The position numbers and the translations under genes are program-made. The notes under the pieces are model-generated. The model saw only the letters and a program-made list of their open reading frames with translations. It was not told the origin of the DNA and did no database searches. A stretch of DNA of 49,399 bases from CAZJRB01 sp964547995 (GTDB lineage: Bacteria > Planctomycetota > Planctomycetia > Pirellulales > Thermoguttaceae), in contig CAZJRB010000045.1 of the NCBI GenBank assembly GCA_964547995.1, positions 1-49,399 on the forward strand, read 5' to 3'. Below are positions 40,230-48,158 of this stretch, piece after piece; position 1 is the first letter of the stretch; every line of letters begins with the position of its first letter.

Positions 40230-40258
40230 GTTATATCGCCGTCTATCCACACTGACAA
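40230..40258 (-). promoter_or_regulatory. Sigma-70-type promoter, leftward gas-vesicle operon
   Basis: Reverse strand TTGTCA (40253-40258), 17-base spacer, TATAAC (40230-40235). About 70 bases before gvpL. Confidence 0.6.
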
Positions 40259-40398
40259 GGCCATTTTCCCCGCGGACGGGTTGCTACGAATAGTCTTCGC
40301 CCAGCACGAGAAGACCCCTGATTTCGGTAATCCTGACAGTGCAACAGGGCCTCTTCACGGGCAAATTGCCCGCAAACCGGTAAGTCTGACGGCTTCGC

Positions 40399-40426
40399 TT
40401 GACCGCTGCTTTCTGCGGACTAATAT
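40399..40426 (+). promoter_or_regulatory. Sigma-70-type promoter, rightward gas-vesicle operon
   Basis: TTGACC (40399-40404), 16-base spacer, TAATAT (40421-40426). It predicts a start near 40433 and a long gvpA leader. Confidence 0.6.
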
Positions 40427-40688
40427 TTGGGTAGTTCCGATAAGCTGTGCGGTTTACCTGTCTTTCCTAAAATGGACTAGGTGAAAAAGCCGTGTTCGTT
40501 ATGCAGATATTACGACAAAGCCCGTGGTAAAGCCGAAGAGAAGCTGGAGAAACCCGGGGGACTGCGCCGAACATCATTGAAACAGCCGTTGGGGCAAAAC
40601 TGTGGAAATCAGTTGAGTCAGACCCTCCAGGTGATGTTTGCTTGGGGGATTTACCGGTTGGTCCCTTTTTTATTTAGGAGACTTTGAG

Positions 40689-40907
40689 ATGGCAAACGTG
40701 AAGAAGTCCACCGATTCGTCCAGCTTGGCTGAGGTCGTGGATCGCATCCTTGACAAAGGTATTGTGGTCGACGCTTGGGCCAAGGTATCGCTGGTCGGCA
40801 TCGAGTTGCTGACGATCGAGGCCCGCGCCGTCGTCGCCAGTGTCGAGACGTACCTGAAGTACGCCGAGGCGGTTGGTCTGACGGCCTCGGCCGCCGCGCC
40901 TGCGTAA
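40689..40907 (+). CDS. gvpA: Gas vesicle structural protein GvpA
   Basis: 72 residues: SLAEVVDRILDKGIVVDAWA, KVSLVGIELLTIEARAVVAS and VETYLKYAEAVGL are the complete GvpA fold, which forms the ribbed protein wall. ATG 40689 follows AGGAG at the usual distance. Length and the near-perfect core suggest it is the main wall protein, the two other GvpA-family genes downstream being minor (GvpJ-type). A perfect 14-base hairpin follows the gene (40924-40965), consistent with differential expression of gvpA over later genes. Confidence 0.95.
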   Translation: MANVKKSTDSSSLAEVVDRILDKGIVVDAWAKVSLVGIELLTIEARAVVASVETYLKYAEAVGLTASAAAPA

Positions 40908-40923
40908 GCGGAATCGCCGATCC

Positions 40924-40965
40924 CGGCAGCCGGCTGGTCCCGACCGCTGCTCCAGCCGGCTGCCG
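40924..40965 (+). promoter_or_regulatory. Intercistronic hairpin after gvpA
   Basis: Perfect 14-base stem CGGCAGCCGGCTGG / CCAGCCGGCTGCCG with a 14-base loop. No T-run, so it probably acts as an mRNA 3' stabiliser or partial terminator that raises gvpA mRNA above downstream genes. Confidence 0.65.
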
Positions 40966-41063
40966 AGAGACGCACCCAGACGAAGGGGCGGAGCAAGTTT
41001 AATCAGTCAACAAACACAAGATGTGCTCACACGCACATCCGCACCCCAATCGAGAGGAACATT

Positions 41064-41387
41064 ATGGCAACTTTTACCGAAGACTTCAGCCGAATGCGCG
41101 AAAAATTCGACCGGGGCCACGAAGGTCGCCACGAATTCATGCGCGAACTGGCGACAAACGAGGCGGAAGGCCATGCACAACGCCAGCAGTTGTACCAGGA
41201 CATTCGGGACGAGATTGCTGAGCTTCAGGAGGAAGCGGTGGCTGTCTGTCATGAGGGCGCCGCGATGTGCAAAAGCCACCACCAGTGGATGGAGGACACT
41301 TGCCGGGAGTTGAAAGACGAACTGGCATCCTTCGGAGCCGATCTGAAGGCCGGTGGCAAGATCTTCCGCGGCGGTTACAGGCGCTAG
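41064..41387 (+). CDS. Helical protein after gvpA (GvpC-like position)
   Basis: 107 residues, strongly helical and charged: FTEDFSRMREKFDRGHEGRH, QQLYQDIRDEIAELQEEAVA and WMEDTCRELKDELASFGADL. It sits right after gvpA, where outer-surface GvpC lies in some other gas-vesicle operons, but no clear repeat is visible, so GvpC identity is not claimed. GAGAGGAAC precedes ATG 41064. 416 bases follow before gvpN. Confidence 0.65.
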   Translation: MATFTEDFSRMREKFDRGHEGRHEFMRELATNEAEGHAQRQQLYQDIRDEIAELQEEAVAVCHEGAAMCKSHHQWMEDTCRELKDELASFGADLKAGGKIFRGGYRR

Positions 41388-41803
41388 TCCGCACGAATCA
41401 AGTCAGGGAAGAACGCGAAAACCCGGCTCGCGAGTGCGGTTGATCATATATGGGACAGTGAGCGGGAAGCGTGGAATGACCATGACTCCGTCTCGGTCAG
41501 TCAACGCCCACTCGTCACTGTCCTTCTGTTTAATGGCGGGTACGCGGAACATGAACACGCAACCGTTGGTCGCGCCGGATGGAACGACGAAACGCTACGG
41601 TGCCCGCGGACGCGGAGTGCCGTACCACACCGTGTGCCTGCTACGCTGAATCGAACGGGCCATGTAAGTTTTTCCGAACGCGCAAGTAGAATAGAGTTCC
41701 CATCGGCCGGTGTCCGATGGTCGTAGTTGAAACCCTACAATTGGCAAACCCCGCAATCTCCGACGGTCGTGCGGGAGAAAACGAGAGCGAAAGGAATCTG
41801 CTG
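41388..41803. other. Intergenic stretch between the helical protein and gvpN
   Basis: 416 bases without coding signal that I can support. It may carry a secondary promoter for gvpN and later genes; none is convincing. Confidence 0.4.
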
Positions 41804-42829
41804 ATGGCCACGGTATCCGAGAATACGAGGAGCGATCCGGAGTTGCGCAACCTGGCATCGTCGGACCTCATTGACGAGGCGGCCATGCATTTACGCGACG
41901 CGATGGACGAACGGCCGGACAACGGTGCCCGAATAAGGCTTGAGCCGAGCGACGAATTCGTCATGACGCTGCGGATCGAAGGATTGGCCGAGCGGGCAAT
42001 GCGGTACCTGGGGGCAGGGTTCGCAGTCAATCTGGAGGGTCTGGCAGGCAGCGGCAAAACCACGCTGGCCCTGCACCTGGCCGAACGAATCGGCCGGCCC
42101 GTGAGCCTCATTCACGGTGATGACGAGTTCGGCAGCTCCGACCTGATCGGAAGCGACCGGGGGGTCCGCAAGAGCAAGAGCATCGACAACTTCGTCCACT
42201 CGGTCCTGAAGACCGAGGAAACGACACGCAAGGTTTGGGTCGACAACCGGTTGACCATCGCGGTGTGCGAGGGCCATACGCTGGTCTACGACGAGTTCAC
42301 GCGAAGCCGGCCCGAGGCCAACAACGTCCTGCTAAGCATCCTTAGCGAAGGCATTCTGAACCTGCCCAAACTCCGCCACACGGGCGAGGGTTATCTCAAG
42401 GCGCATCCGGAATTCCGGGCTATCTTCACCTGCAACCCGGAGGAGTATGCGGGGGTACACCGCGGCCAAGACGCGCTGCTCGACCGGCTCATCCCCATTC
42501 GCATGGACGACTATGACCGCGAGACTCAGGTGGCCATCACCCGGGCGAAGAGCGGCATTTCGCCAGAGGACGCCGGGCGAATCGTCGACATCGTCCGCCA
42601 CTTCCGCGATCTGGACGGTTTCACCCACCGGCCAAGTGTCCGGGCGGCAATTATGATCGCCAAGGTAACAGTCTACCGAGGCGCGCCCTGCCTGCCCGAC
42701 GATCCGATCTTTCAACAGACGTGCCGCGACGCGCTCGGTCTGGAAGAGCCGCGAAAGGACACAGGCAAGAAACCCTTCTCCGACGAGGAGGTGCAGAAAG
42801 GTATCCACAAGGCTTGGGAGTCCGAATGA
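41804..42829 (+). CDS. gvpN: Gas vesicle AAA+ ATPase GvpN
   Basis: 341 residues. Walker A NLEGLAGSGKTTLALHLAER (about residue 72), Walker B region EGHTLVYDEFTRSRPEANNV, then VLLSILSEGILNLPKL and FTCNPEEYAGVHRGQDALLD. This is a MoxR-type AAA protein dedicated to vesicle assembly. ATG 41804 follows AAGGA; the frame upstream (from 41717) lacks a ribosome site. The 70-residue N-terminal extension before the ATPase core is somewhat long. Confidence 0.93.
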   Translation: MATVSENTRSDPELRNLASSDLIDEAAMHLRDAMDERPDNGARIRLEPSDEFVMTLRIEGLAERAMRYLGAGFAVNLEGLAGSGKTTLALHLAERIGRPVSLIHGDDEFGSSDLIGSDRGVRKSKSIDNFVHSVLKTEETTRKVWVDNRLTIAVCEGHTLVYDEFTRSRPEANNVLLSILSEGILNLPKLRHTGEGYLKAHPEFRAIFTCNPEEYAGVHRGQDALLDRLIPIRMDDYDRETQVAITRAKSGISPEDAGRIVDIVRHFRDLDGFTHRPSVRAAIMIAKVTVYRGAPCLPDDPIFQQTCRDALGLEEPRKDTGKKPFSDEEVQKGIHKAWESE

Positions 42830-42884
42830 CGGGAATCCGCCGTTTGCCGGATCGGGCACGAACAGAAAAGGAGGAGATTCAATC

Positions 42885-43208
42885 ATGAGAAGCGTACCCC
42901 GGAGAACGGCGACGAACATCCGTTCGTCGAAAAACGCCCGGCTCGGTCATGGGACAAGCGCACGGCGAAAGTATGACCGGTTGGCCAAACTGGCATTCGA
43001 GAGGGCACACCTCAACAAGGACACACAACGAGCCAGCGAGCGGGTTAGCAATAATCAGAAACGGCTGGATGAAATCGAAGCCGAAGAGGCCTACTTGCTG
43101 GCGTCGATTCAGGCCGCGCGGGAAGGCAGACCCGTTCCGCCGGAAATCAAACAGCGGCCAAGATCAGCCAGACACGAGAACGGGACAGACTTCGTCCTGA
43201 GGTATTGA
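42885..43208 (+). CDS. Basic helical protein of the gas-vesicle operon
   Basis: 107 residues. A basic N-terminus (RSVPRRTATNIRSSKNARLG) and a coiled-coil-like middle (LAFERAHLNKDTQRASERVS, NNQKRLDEIEAEEAYLLASI). No family recognised. Strong ribosome site AAAAGGAGGAG; 56 bases after gvpN. Confidence 0.6.
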   Translation: MRSVPRRTATNIRSSKNARLGHGTSARRKYDRLAKLAFERAHLNKDTQRASERVSNNQKRLDEIEAEEAYLLASIQAAREGRPVPPEIKQRPRSARHENGTDFVLRY

Positions 43209-43251
43209 AGTATTTGTCGCGGGAGCCGTTCAACAGCGGGAAGGTGAAATC

Positions 43252-43671
43252 ATGTCTGACTACGTCGACAGAGTGTTGGGACTCAAGCCCCCCGGTAAAG
43301 AACCCGAACAAGAGCGCGGTACGCGCAAACGCTACTGGCGTCCGAAACGCCCCCCCGCCACGCAACAACGAGAATTGAAATACGTCGACTCGGTGCGTTG
43401 CGGGTACTGCCAGGGTATGGGCGAAGACGATTGCGGCGGTATTTGCAACGTTTGCAGCGGTAACGGCGAAGTGACCGTCGAACCACCCGTTATCACCTGT
43501 TTGGAATGCCGCGGAGACGGACACGGCAAAGGTTCGTTGACCTGTCTTGCCTGCCAGGGGATCGGCGTGGTCTCGGTCTCTGAAAACGCAACCATCTGCT
43601 CTCATTGCCAAGGGAGCGGAGAAGACGGCGTCTTCGGTTGTATGTACTGCAAGGGGCAGGGAGTTTGCTAA
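43252..43671 (+). CDS. Six-repeat CxxCxGxG zinc protein (DnaJ-type cysteine domain)
   Basis: 139 residues. Six CxxCxGxG motifs are visible: CGYCQGMG, CNVCSGNG, CLECRGDG, CLACQGIG, CSHCQGSG, CMYCKGQG, whereas the DnaJ domain has four. A basic N-terminal part (RKRYWRPKRPP) precedes them. It lacks a J-domain. Likely a zinc-bound holdase that keeps vesicle proteins unaggregated; a J-like domain partner is not seen in this operon. AAGGTGAAATC precedes the ATG. Confidence 0.75.
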   Translation: MSDYVDRVLGLKPPGKEPEQERGTRKRYWRPKRPPATQQRELKYVDSVRCGYCQGMGEDDCGGICNVCSGNGEVTVEPPVITCLECRGDGHGKGSLTCLACQGIGVVSVSENATICSHCQGSGEDGVFGCMYCKGQGVC

Positions 43672-43719
43672 CACCGGACCAAACGGCCACGCAAAACCGT
43701 TGGATTGGGAGTCATGAAC

Positions 43720-44034
43720 ATGGCGCTGGAAAACCTTGGCCTCGATGTGGACAAGCCCTCCGTGCTCGCCGTGCAGAAGGCCGCAGAGGCGTTTCTGGCG
43801 GAATCGCTTCCCGACGTGCAGAGAGTCAATATCGTCAAGCTGGTCCCGATTGATCCGTACGAAGGGACCTGGGAGGTGGAAGCAGAGGTGTTTCAGCCCA
43901 ACGAGACCATCACCTCGTTGGGGATCGAGACCCAGCGGCCGGTCTTGGACAAGACCCTGTACCTAGTCCGCCTCGATCGCGCGTTGGAGGTCCAGGCGTA
44001 CGGGTTGAGTGACTCGGTGACCACACAACAATGA
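43720..44034 (+). CDS. GvpO-like gas vesicle protein
   Basis: 104 residues from MALENLGLDVDKPSVLAVQK. The beta-rich end EGTWEVEAEVFQPNETI and LYLVRLDRALEVQAYGLSDS fits the small GvpO-type alpha/beta proteins found in many vesicle clusters. ATG 43720 has GGGAG 9 bases upstream; 43714 is too close. Identification is by size, position and general fold, so moderate. Confidence 0.6.
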   Translation: MALENLGLDVDKPSVLAVQKAAEAFLAESLPDVQRVNIVKLVPIDPYEGTWEVEAEVFQPNETITSLGIETQRPVLDKTLYLVRLDRALEVQAYGLSDSVTTQQ

Positions 44035-44076
44035 CGCCCGCTGCGGCGACAACAGCTCAACGGAAGGAGTAATTCG

Positions 44077-44268
44077 ATGAAAGTGAATTGCGTCTCGTGC
44101 GGTCACGTTATTGACCTGCGGGACTCCTACGACAACTACGAGGGCCAGATCAAGTGCTTCACGTGCGGATCGCTGTTGGACATCCGCACCGAGGACGGCC
44201 AAGTCAAGCATGTTGAGATCGACCGAGAGTTACTCCAGACGTTCCGCGGAGGAAAACGTGACCGGTAG
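44077..44268 (+). CDS. Small zinc-ribbon protein
   Basis: 63 residues: MKVNCVSCGHVIDLRD and GQIKCFTCGSLLDIR give one C-x2-C pair at each end of a ribbon. GGAAGGAG precedes the ATG. Its last codons overlap the start of the next GvpF/L gene by 11 bases, so translation is coupled. No vesicle function is known for it. Confidence 0.7.
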   Translation: MKVNCVSCGHVIDLRDSYDNYEGQIKCFTCGSLLDIRTEDGQVKHVEIDRELLQTFRGGKRDR

Positions 44269-45022
44269 CGCGAATACGATCGACACAGGGCTGTATTTGT
44301 ACGGGATCACGCGGGCGAAGGGCGCCCCCGCCATTCGCACCAGCGGCGTCACCGGGGGGAGCGTTGGCCTGCTGGTGGAAGGCGAGCTAGCCGCAATCGT
44401 GACCCCGCTGATCGCCGAGAAGATCCGCCCCCAACGGACAAACCTGGCGGCCCACAATGACATCGTGCGAGAGCTGGCCGAGCACCGGGCGGTGCTGCCA
44501 GCCGCCTTCGGTACGGTCGTCGAGAGCGAGGAGGAGTTGCACAATGTGCTGGACCGCAACTGCGACGAGTTGCTAGATCGGCTCCGGCTCCTGGAAGGCA
44601 AGGACGAAATCCTCCTGAAGGTGTACTGGGAAACCTCGAACGTCTTCGAGTACTTCGTGGCAAACCACAAGGAACTCAAGCGGCTGCGCGACCAGTTGTT
44701 CAAGCCGGGCAAGGTGCCATCGGTCAGCGAGAAAATCGAACTGGGCAGGGCCTTCGATGCGGTGCTCCAGGAAAGCCGCGATCGCCACACCGAACGGGTG
44801 ACCAGGGCGCTGTCCCGCTATTGCACCGATATCCGGTCGATCGACGTGGGCGGAGAAAAGATGATCATGAAGCTGGCGTGCCTGGTGGCCAGGGACCGCT
44901 CGGAGGAATTCGAGGAAGCGATCAAGCAAGTTGCCTCGCAGTTTGACAACCATTACACGTTCGAATACGGCAATCCAACGGCACCCTATGATTTCGTCGA
45001 CGTCAATTTGCAGTTGAAGTAG
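44258..45022 (+). CDS. gvpF: Gas vesicle protein GvpF/L (rightward copy)
   Basis: 254 residues from GTG 44258 after GGAGG. TGLYLYGITRAKGAP, LVEGELAAIVTPLIAEKIRP, AAHNDIVRELAEHRAVLPAA and FGTVVESEEELHNVL are the N-terminal domain; RALSRYCTDIRSIDVGGEKM and IMKLACLVARDRSEEFEEAI the C-terminal domain, ending NPTAPYDFVDVNLQLK. It is full length, unlike the truncated copy at 37966. Overlaps the zinc-ribbon gene. Confidence 0.92.
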   Translation: MTGSANTIDTGLYLYGITRAKGAPAIRTSGVTGGSVGLLVEGELAAIVTPLIAEKIRPQRTNLAAHNDIVRELAEHRAVLPAAFGTVVESEEELHNVLDRNCDELLDRLRLLEGKDEILLKVYWETSNVFEYFVANHKELKRLRDQLFKPGKVPSVSEKIELGRAFDAVLQESRDRHTERVTRALSRYCTDIRSIDVGGEKMIMKLACLVARDRSEEFEEAIKQVASQFDNHYTFEYGNPTAPYDFVDVNLQLK

Positions 45023-45095
45023 TCATTGCCGGGTCGGGCAGGGACGCCCACGGGACCGGATATGTTTGAAAAACCACGGAAGGACATCTTTTACC

Positions 45096-45458
45096 ATGGC
45101 GTTTCTCATCGACGATCTCTTCCTGTTGCCCTTCAAGTCCGTCTGCGACGGCATTATGGAGGCGGTCGAGCAGGATCTCCAGAGCCAGGAAGCGGAGATC
45201 ATGGCTGCCCTGACACAACTGCACCGGCGGCTCGAATCGGGCGAGATCGACCAGGAGGAGTTTGACGAGGAGGAGACGGCACTGCTGGATCGACTTGAGA
45301 ATGTGCAGAAGCTGCTTCACCCTGAGCCGCCTCTGACGAAGACAGAAAGGCTGAAGAAACACTTCCCGGAGGAGTTTGAAGAGGATGAGCCGAAGAAATC
45401 AGACTGGGAGAGCGGACCGGGACCTGAAGGTGATTGGGGGCCACGATTGCCCGAGTAA
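45096..45458 (+). CDS. gvpG: Gas vesicle protein GvpG
   Basis: 120 residues: MAFLIDDLFLLPFKSVCDGI, EAEIMAALTQLHRRLESGEI and QEEFDEEETALLDRLENVQK match GvpG. The acidic C-terminal tail (EEFEEDEPKKSDWESGPG) is longer than usual. ATG 45096 gives the family start; GGAAGGA lies about 12 bases upstream. Confidence 0.88.
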   Translation: MAFLIDDLFLLPFKSVCDGIMEAVEQDLQSQEAEIMAALTQLHRRLESGEIDQEEFDEEETALLDRLENVQKLLHPEPPLTKTERLKKHFPEEFEEDEPKKSDWESGPGPEGDWGPRLPE

Positions 45459-45556
45459 GGATCTCCGCCACAAGGCGGAATGAATCCGGGAACGTTTCCC
45501 CAAGATTCCCGCGATCACTGGTCGCGGCTTTGTAGAAGAAGACGAAAGGACATGTC

Positions 45557-45817
45557 ATGGAGAAAGCAGAGCCGTCACGGCCCGACATAAACAGAATTCC
45601 CGAAACCACCGCGGGCGACGACGACACGCTGGTGGAGGTGCTGGATCGGGTGCTGGACACGGGCGTTGTGGTGGTCGGCGATCTGAACATCTCGGTGGCC
45701 GATGTCGAGTTGATCTGCCTGCGGCTGCAATTGGTGCTCTCGTCGGCAGAGACGGCCCGGCAGGCAGGCTTGCTCGATTCGGCGCAGCATTCTTGCCCCG
45801 AAGTCCAACCGGCATAA
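45557..45817 (+). CDS. GvpA-family minor protein (GvpJ-like)
   Basis: 86 residues. DTLVEVLDRVLDTGVVVVGD and LNISVADVELICLRLQLVLS are the GvpA fold, with the VVVGD turn typical of GvpJ/GvpM-type minor members. GAAAGGACATGTC precedes the ATG. Likely needed for vesicle tips or shape. Confidence 0.9.
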   Translation: MEKAEPSRPDINRIPETTAGDDDTLVEVLDRVLDTGVVVVGDLNISVADVELICLRLQLVLSSAETARQAGLLDSAQHSCPEVQPA

Positions 45818-45841
45818 AGGCATTCTTGGCGGAGATGACCC

Positions 45842-46306
45842 ATGACAGAATCAGCCACCGTCACCGTCACCGACACCGCCATCGGCACGCTGTTTCCCGA
45901 CTTCCCCGAGGTACACCCGAACGGAAAACAGGTAACGCGGAAGGCGCTGCGGGAGTTGCCGGCGAAGCTCAGATCCAAGCCGGAGAACATCGGCAACGGG
46001 CCATCGAAACCGAAATCCAATCCGGAGAACATCCGCAATAGCTCGTCGAAGCTGAAATTCAATCCGGAGAACGTCCGCAACGGGCTGGCGAAACTCGTCC
46101 TGACGCTGGTAGAGATGATCCGGGAGTTACTGGAACGCCAGGCGATACGCCGGATCGACGCGGGGTCGGTTACCGAGGAGGAAACCGAGCGAATGGGGGA
46201 AACGTTCGCCCGGCTTGCGGAGGAAATCGAAAGACTCAAGAACTATTTCGGCTTTACCGACGAAGACCTCAACCTTGACCTGGGACCGCTCGGCAAGGTG
46301 CGCTAG
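45842..46306 (+). CDS. gvpK: Gas vesicle protein GvpK with repeated N-terminal segment
   Basis: 154 residues. The GvpK core KLVLTLVEMIRELLERQAIR, VTEEETERMGETFARLAEEI and YFGFTDEDLNLDLGPLG is complete. Before it lie three 14-residue units: SKPENIGNGPSKPK, SNPENIRNSSSKLK, FNPENVRNGLAKL. The last is the normal GvpK start, so the first two are extra copies (42-bp units at 45974-46096). Start ATG 45842. The repeats lengthen the N-terminus by about 28 residues relative to GvpK. Confidence 0.92.
   Translation: MTESATVTVTDTAIGTLFPDFPEVHPNGKQVTRKALRELPAKLRSKPENIGNGPSKPKSNPENIRNSSSKLKFNPENVRNGLAKLVLTLVEMIRELLERQAIRRIDAGSVTEEETERMGETFARLAEEIERLKNYFGFTDEDLNLDLGPLGKVR
45974..46096 (+). repeat. 42-bp tandem repeat in gvpK
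   Basis: Three units: 45974-46015, 46016-46057, 46058-46096. Each centres on CCGGAGAAC, and the third belongs to the conserved gene. Unit divergence indicates an old expansion rather than replication slippage in progress. Confidence 0.85.
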
Positions 46307-46329
46307 CGAGAATGGAAAGGAATCATCCC

Positions 46330-46710
46330 ATGGCACACGCGCAAGCAATTGTCCAGTCTACCCAGGGCGACAATCTGGCCGACGTCCTGGAACGGGTACT
46401 CACGGTCGGCGTGGTCATCGTCGGCGACATTAAGATCAAACTGTGCGATATCGAACTGCTGAGTATTCAGTTGCGGCTGCTGATCTGTTCAGTAGAAAAG
46501 GCGCAGGAGTTGGGAATTCCATGGTGGTGGGAACAACGGGCGCCGACAAACGGATCGCTTCCCAAGAGCCCGGCGGCTTCACACCAGCCGTTGCCCGAGA
46601 ACAACTCCGCGACACGCACGCCGTGGGAAGAATACAGGCGGTTCCAGGAGTTTCGGCAGTTTCAAGAGGCGGAGCGGGCCTTCGAACAAGCACACGGAAA
46701 GGAATCCTGA
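46330..46710 (+). CDS. GvpA-family minor protein (second)
   Basis: 126 residues. NLADVLERVLTVGVVIVGDI and KIKLCDIELLSIQLRLLICS are the GvpA fold with the VIVGD turn. A 50-residue charged tail (WEEYRRFQEFRQFQEAERAF) is added. ATG 46330 follows AAAGGA. Probably a GvpJ/GvpS-type minor component; the tail may bind another vesicle protein. Confidence 0.88.
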   Translation: MAHAQAIVQSTQGDNLADVLERVLTVGVVIVGDIKIKLCDIELLSIQLRLLICSVEKAQELGIPWWWEQRAPTNGSLPKSPAASHQPLPENNSATRTPWEEYRRFQEFRQFQEAERAFEQAHGKES

Positions 46711-46736
46711 TCGATCGTCAGGGGCAGTGATCTGAA

Positions 46737-47255
46737 ATGGAGTGCGCAATTCTCTTAACGTTTCTGACGCTTCCCGTCTGGGGAGCGGAACCCGGCAGAG
46801 ACTCTTCCGCATCGTTACCGGCACCCGCCACTGTTTGCGTAACGCAAATCCACCATGATTGCAGTTGTTACTACGACGACGAAGAACCGTACTGGTATGG
46901 TGATGTCGGCATGTTTCTATGCCAAGTGGAGTTGCGGGTATCGCCGCCGGGGCAATTTCCGGTTGTCTGGCGCAACATCGGCTCCTATCGTCACTGCTAC
47001 ATGCAGCTACAGATAGAGTCGGAATCGGCGTACGAAATGGAGTGGGAAGACAGGGCACGAGAGTGGCACGTGTATTGGTGGATACCAACCGACGACCGAC
47101 CGGGCGGTGGGCGAGGGGCGGTACGTTCCGATAGTCGCGACGAGTCGTGCGAATCGGAAGCGGACGCGATCGGAGCACTGATTGAGTGGTTTCGGGGACA
47201 GCCGACAGACGACATTACGATTCAGCGGCGGTTCCGCGAGGCACCAGCCAGGTAA
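46737..47255 (+). CDS. Secreted protein of unknown function
   Basis: 172 residues. A short hydrophobic start (CAILLTFLTLPVWGAEPG) resembles a signal peptide. The rest (HHDCSCYYDDEEPYWYG, REWHVYWWIPTDDRPGG) is aromatic- and acid-rich, with several cysteines, and matches no family I know. It is 26 bases after the last GvpA-family gene and may still be in the same transcript. Confidence 0.55.
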   Translation: MECAILLTFLTLPVWGAEPGRDSSASLPAPATVCVTQIHHDCSCYYDDEEPYWYGDVGMFLCQVELRVSPPGQFPVVWRNIGSYRHCYMQLQIESESAYEMEWEDRAREWHVYWWIPTDDRPGGGRGAVRSDSRDESCESEADAIGALIEWFRGQPTDDITIQRRFREAPAR

Positions 47256-47384
47256 TGATGACGCAATACTCACCCGATCCCCCACACGAATTCTGATGAC
47301 AGGTGCTCTCGGCTTTCTTGTTTTCCATCTGTGCAAGCTTCAATCCATGTCGGCATCACATCGCCGGCACCGAGCAGAGAATCG

Positions 47385-47898
47385 AACGAGGTTTTGCCGA
47401 TCTCCACCTTCTAAGACTCCCGCAGCTCCCTTGCGAAGTCCGCGGGCTGGAGCCCCTGAGACGGTTCGCCTGCTCTTTTGTCAACGGTGTGCATCAGGAC
47501 GCCGTTGAGGTTTGTGACAGGGTTGCGCCCACTGCGGTGCCGGACGTTCCACAATGCGGCTCGCCCCTTCTCCTTCCGACGGCCCGCCTCGTTTTGATTG
47601 GCGGGAAGGACGGTGTCGGGAAGAGTTCAGTTGCCGCCGCCACGGTTCTCGAACTCGCCTCCGGGTTCCCGGACAAGAAAGTTTTGATCTTCTCCACAGA
47701 CCCGGCCCACTCGCTGTCCGATAGCTTTGGTCAGAAAATCGGAACGGAAATCGGCTCCATCGAAGCAATCCACAACCTCTCCGCCCAGGAGATCGATGCC
47801 CCCAAGCTGCTGGTCGATTTCAAGCAACGGTATCGAGAGGCCATCGATGATATCTTCAACTCTTTTCTGGGTGGCGGCGACGTACAGGTGGAATTCGA
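47385..47898 (+). pseudogene. ArsA/GET3-type ATPase, truncated by an IS end
   Basis: The frame from 47303 reads ADLHLLRLPQLPCEVRGLEP and LRRFACSF, like the end of one ArsA half. It then starts a second half: LVLIGGKDGVGKSSVAAATV (deviant Walker A), KVLIFSTDPAHSLSDSFGQK and LSAQEIDAPKLLVDFKQRYR. It stops being homologous at 47899, where the 185-bp IS end begins. Both the N-terminus and the C-terminus are missing. ArsA-type ATPases insert or shuttle proteins; its place next to the vesicle genes is suggestive only. Confidence 0.75.
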
Positions 47899-48083
47899 CC
47901 AGGATCCGCGTCTTGTATTCTACGGTGAACCGCCGCCGCACCGGTTTTTCCAGCACCTCTGGCGTGGGGGCAGTTCGTTCTTCACCAACCGATTCTGTGC
48001 GTTCCATCAAGGGCTCGCCTCCTTTCGCCCTCTACTCTAATAAATCAGGAGGCAGTTGTCTCACTCATGTTGGCACAGAGGGA
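47899..48083 (-). mobile_element. IS3-like element end, second copy (185 bp)
   Basis: Reverse complement nearly identical to 2901-3085, including the ribosome site and the first 36 codons of OrfA (MERTESVGEERT, VRRRFTVEYK). It ends exactly at the same two points as the first copy, one being a GGATCCTGG word. The two copies lie in opposite orientation 45 kb apart. Confidence 0.85.
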
Positions 48084-48158
48084 ACAGCATCTTGATGTCC
48101 CGGCTCCACGCATGCACCGCCCTGCAAAAAGTTGCGGCTGGTGTTCAATCGCCCCGAC

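Larger units (their letters stand above)
40158..40688. other. Divergent promoter region of the gas-vesicle locus
   Basis: 531 bases between leftward gvpL and rightward gvpA without protein text. Contains one candidate sigma-70 promoter per direction (40230-40258 and 40399-40426). The rightward one leaves a leader of about 255 bases, unusually long for a structural gene. Confidence 0.55.

Noticed and set aside
41064..41387. Annotating the helical gene after gvpA as GvpC.
   Set aside because: No 33-residue repeats or conserved GvpC text can be seen; only position supports it.
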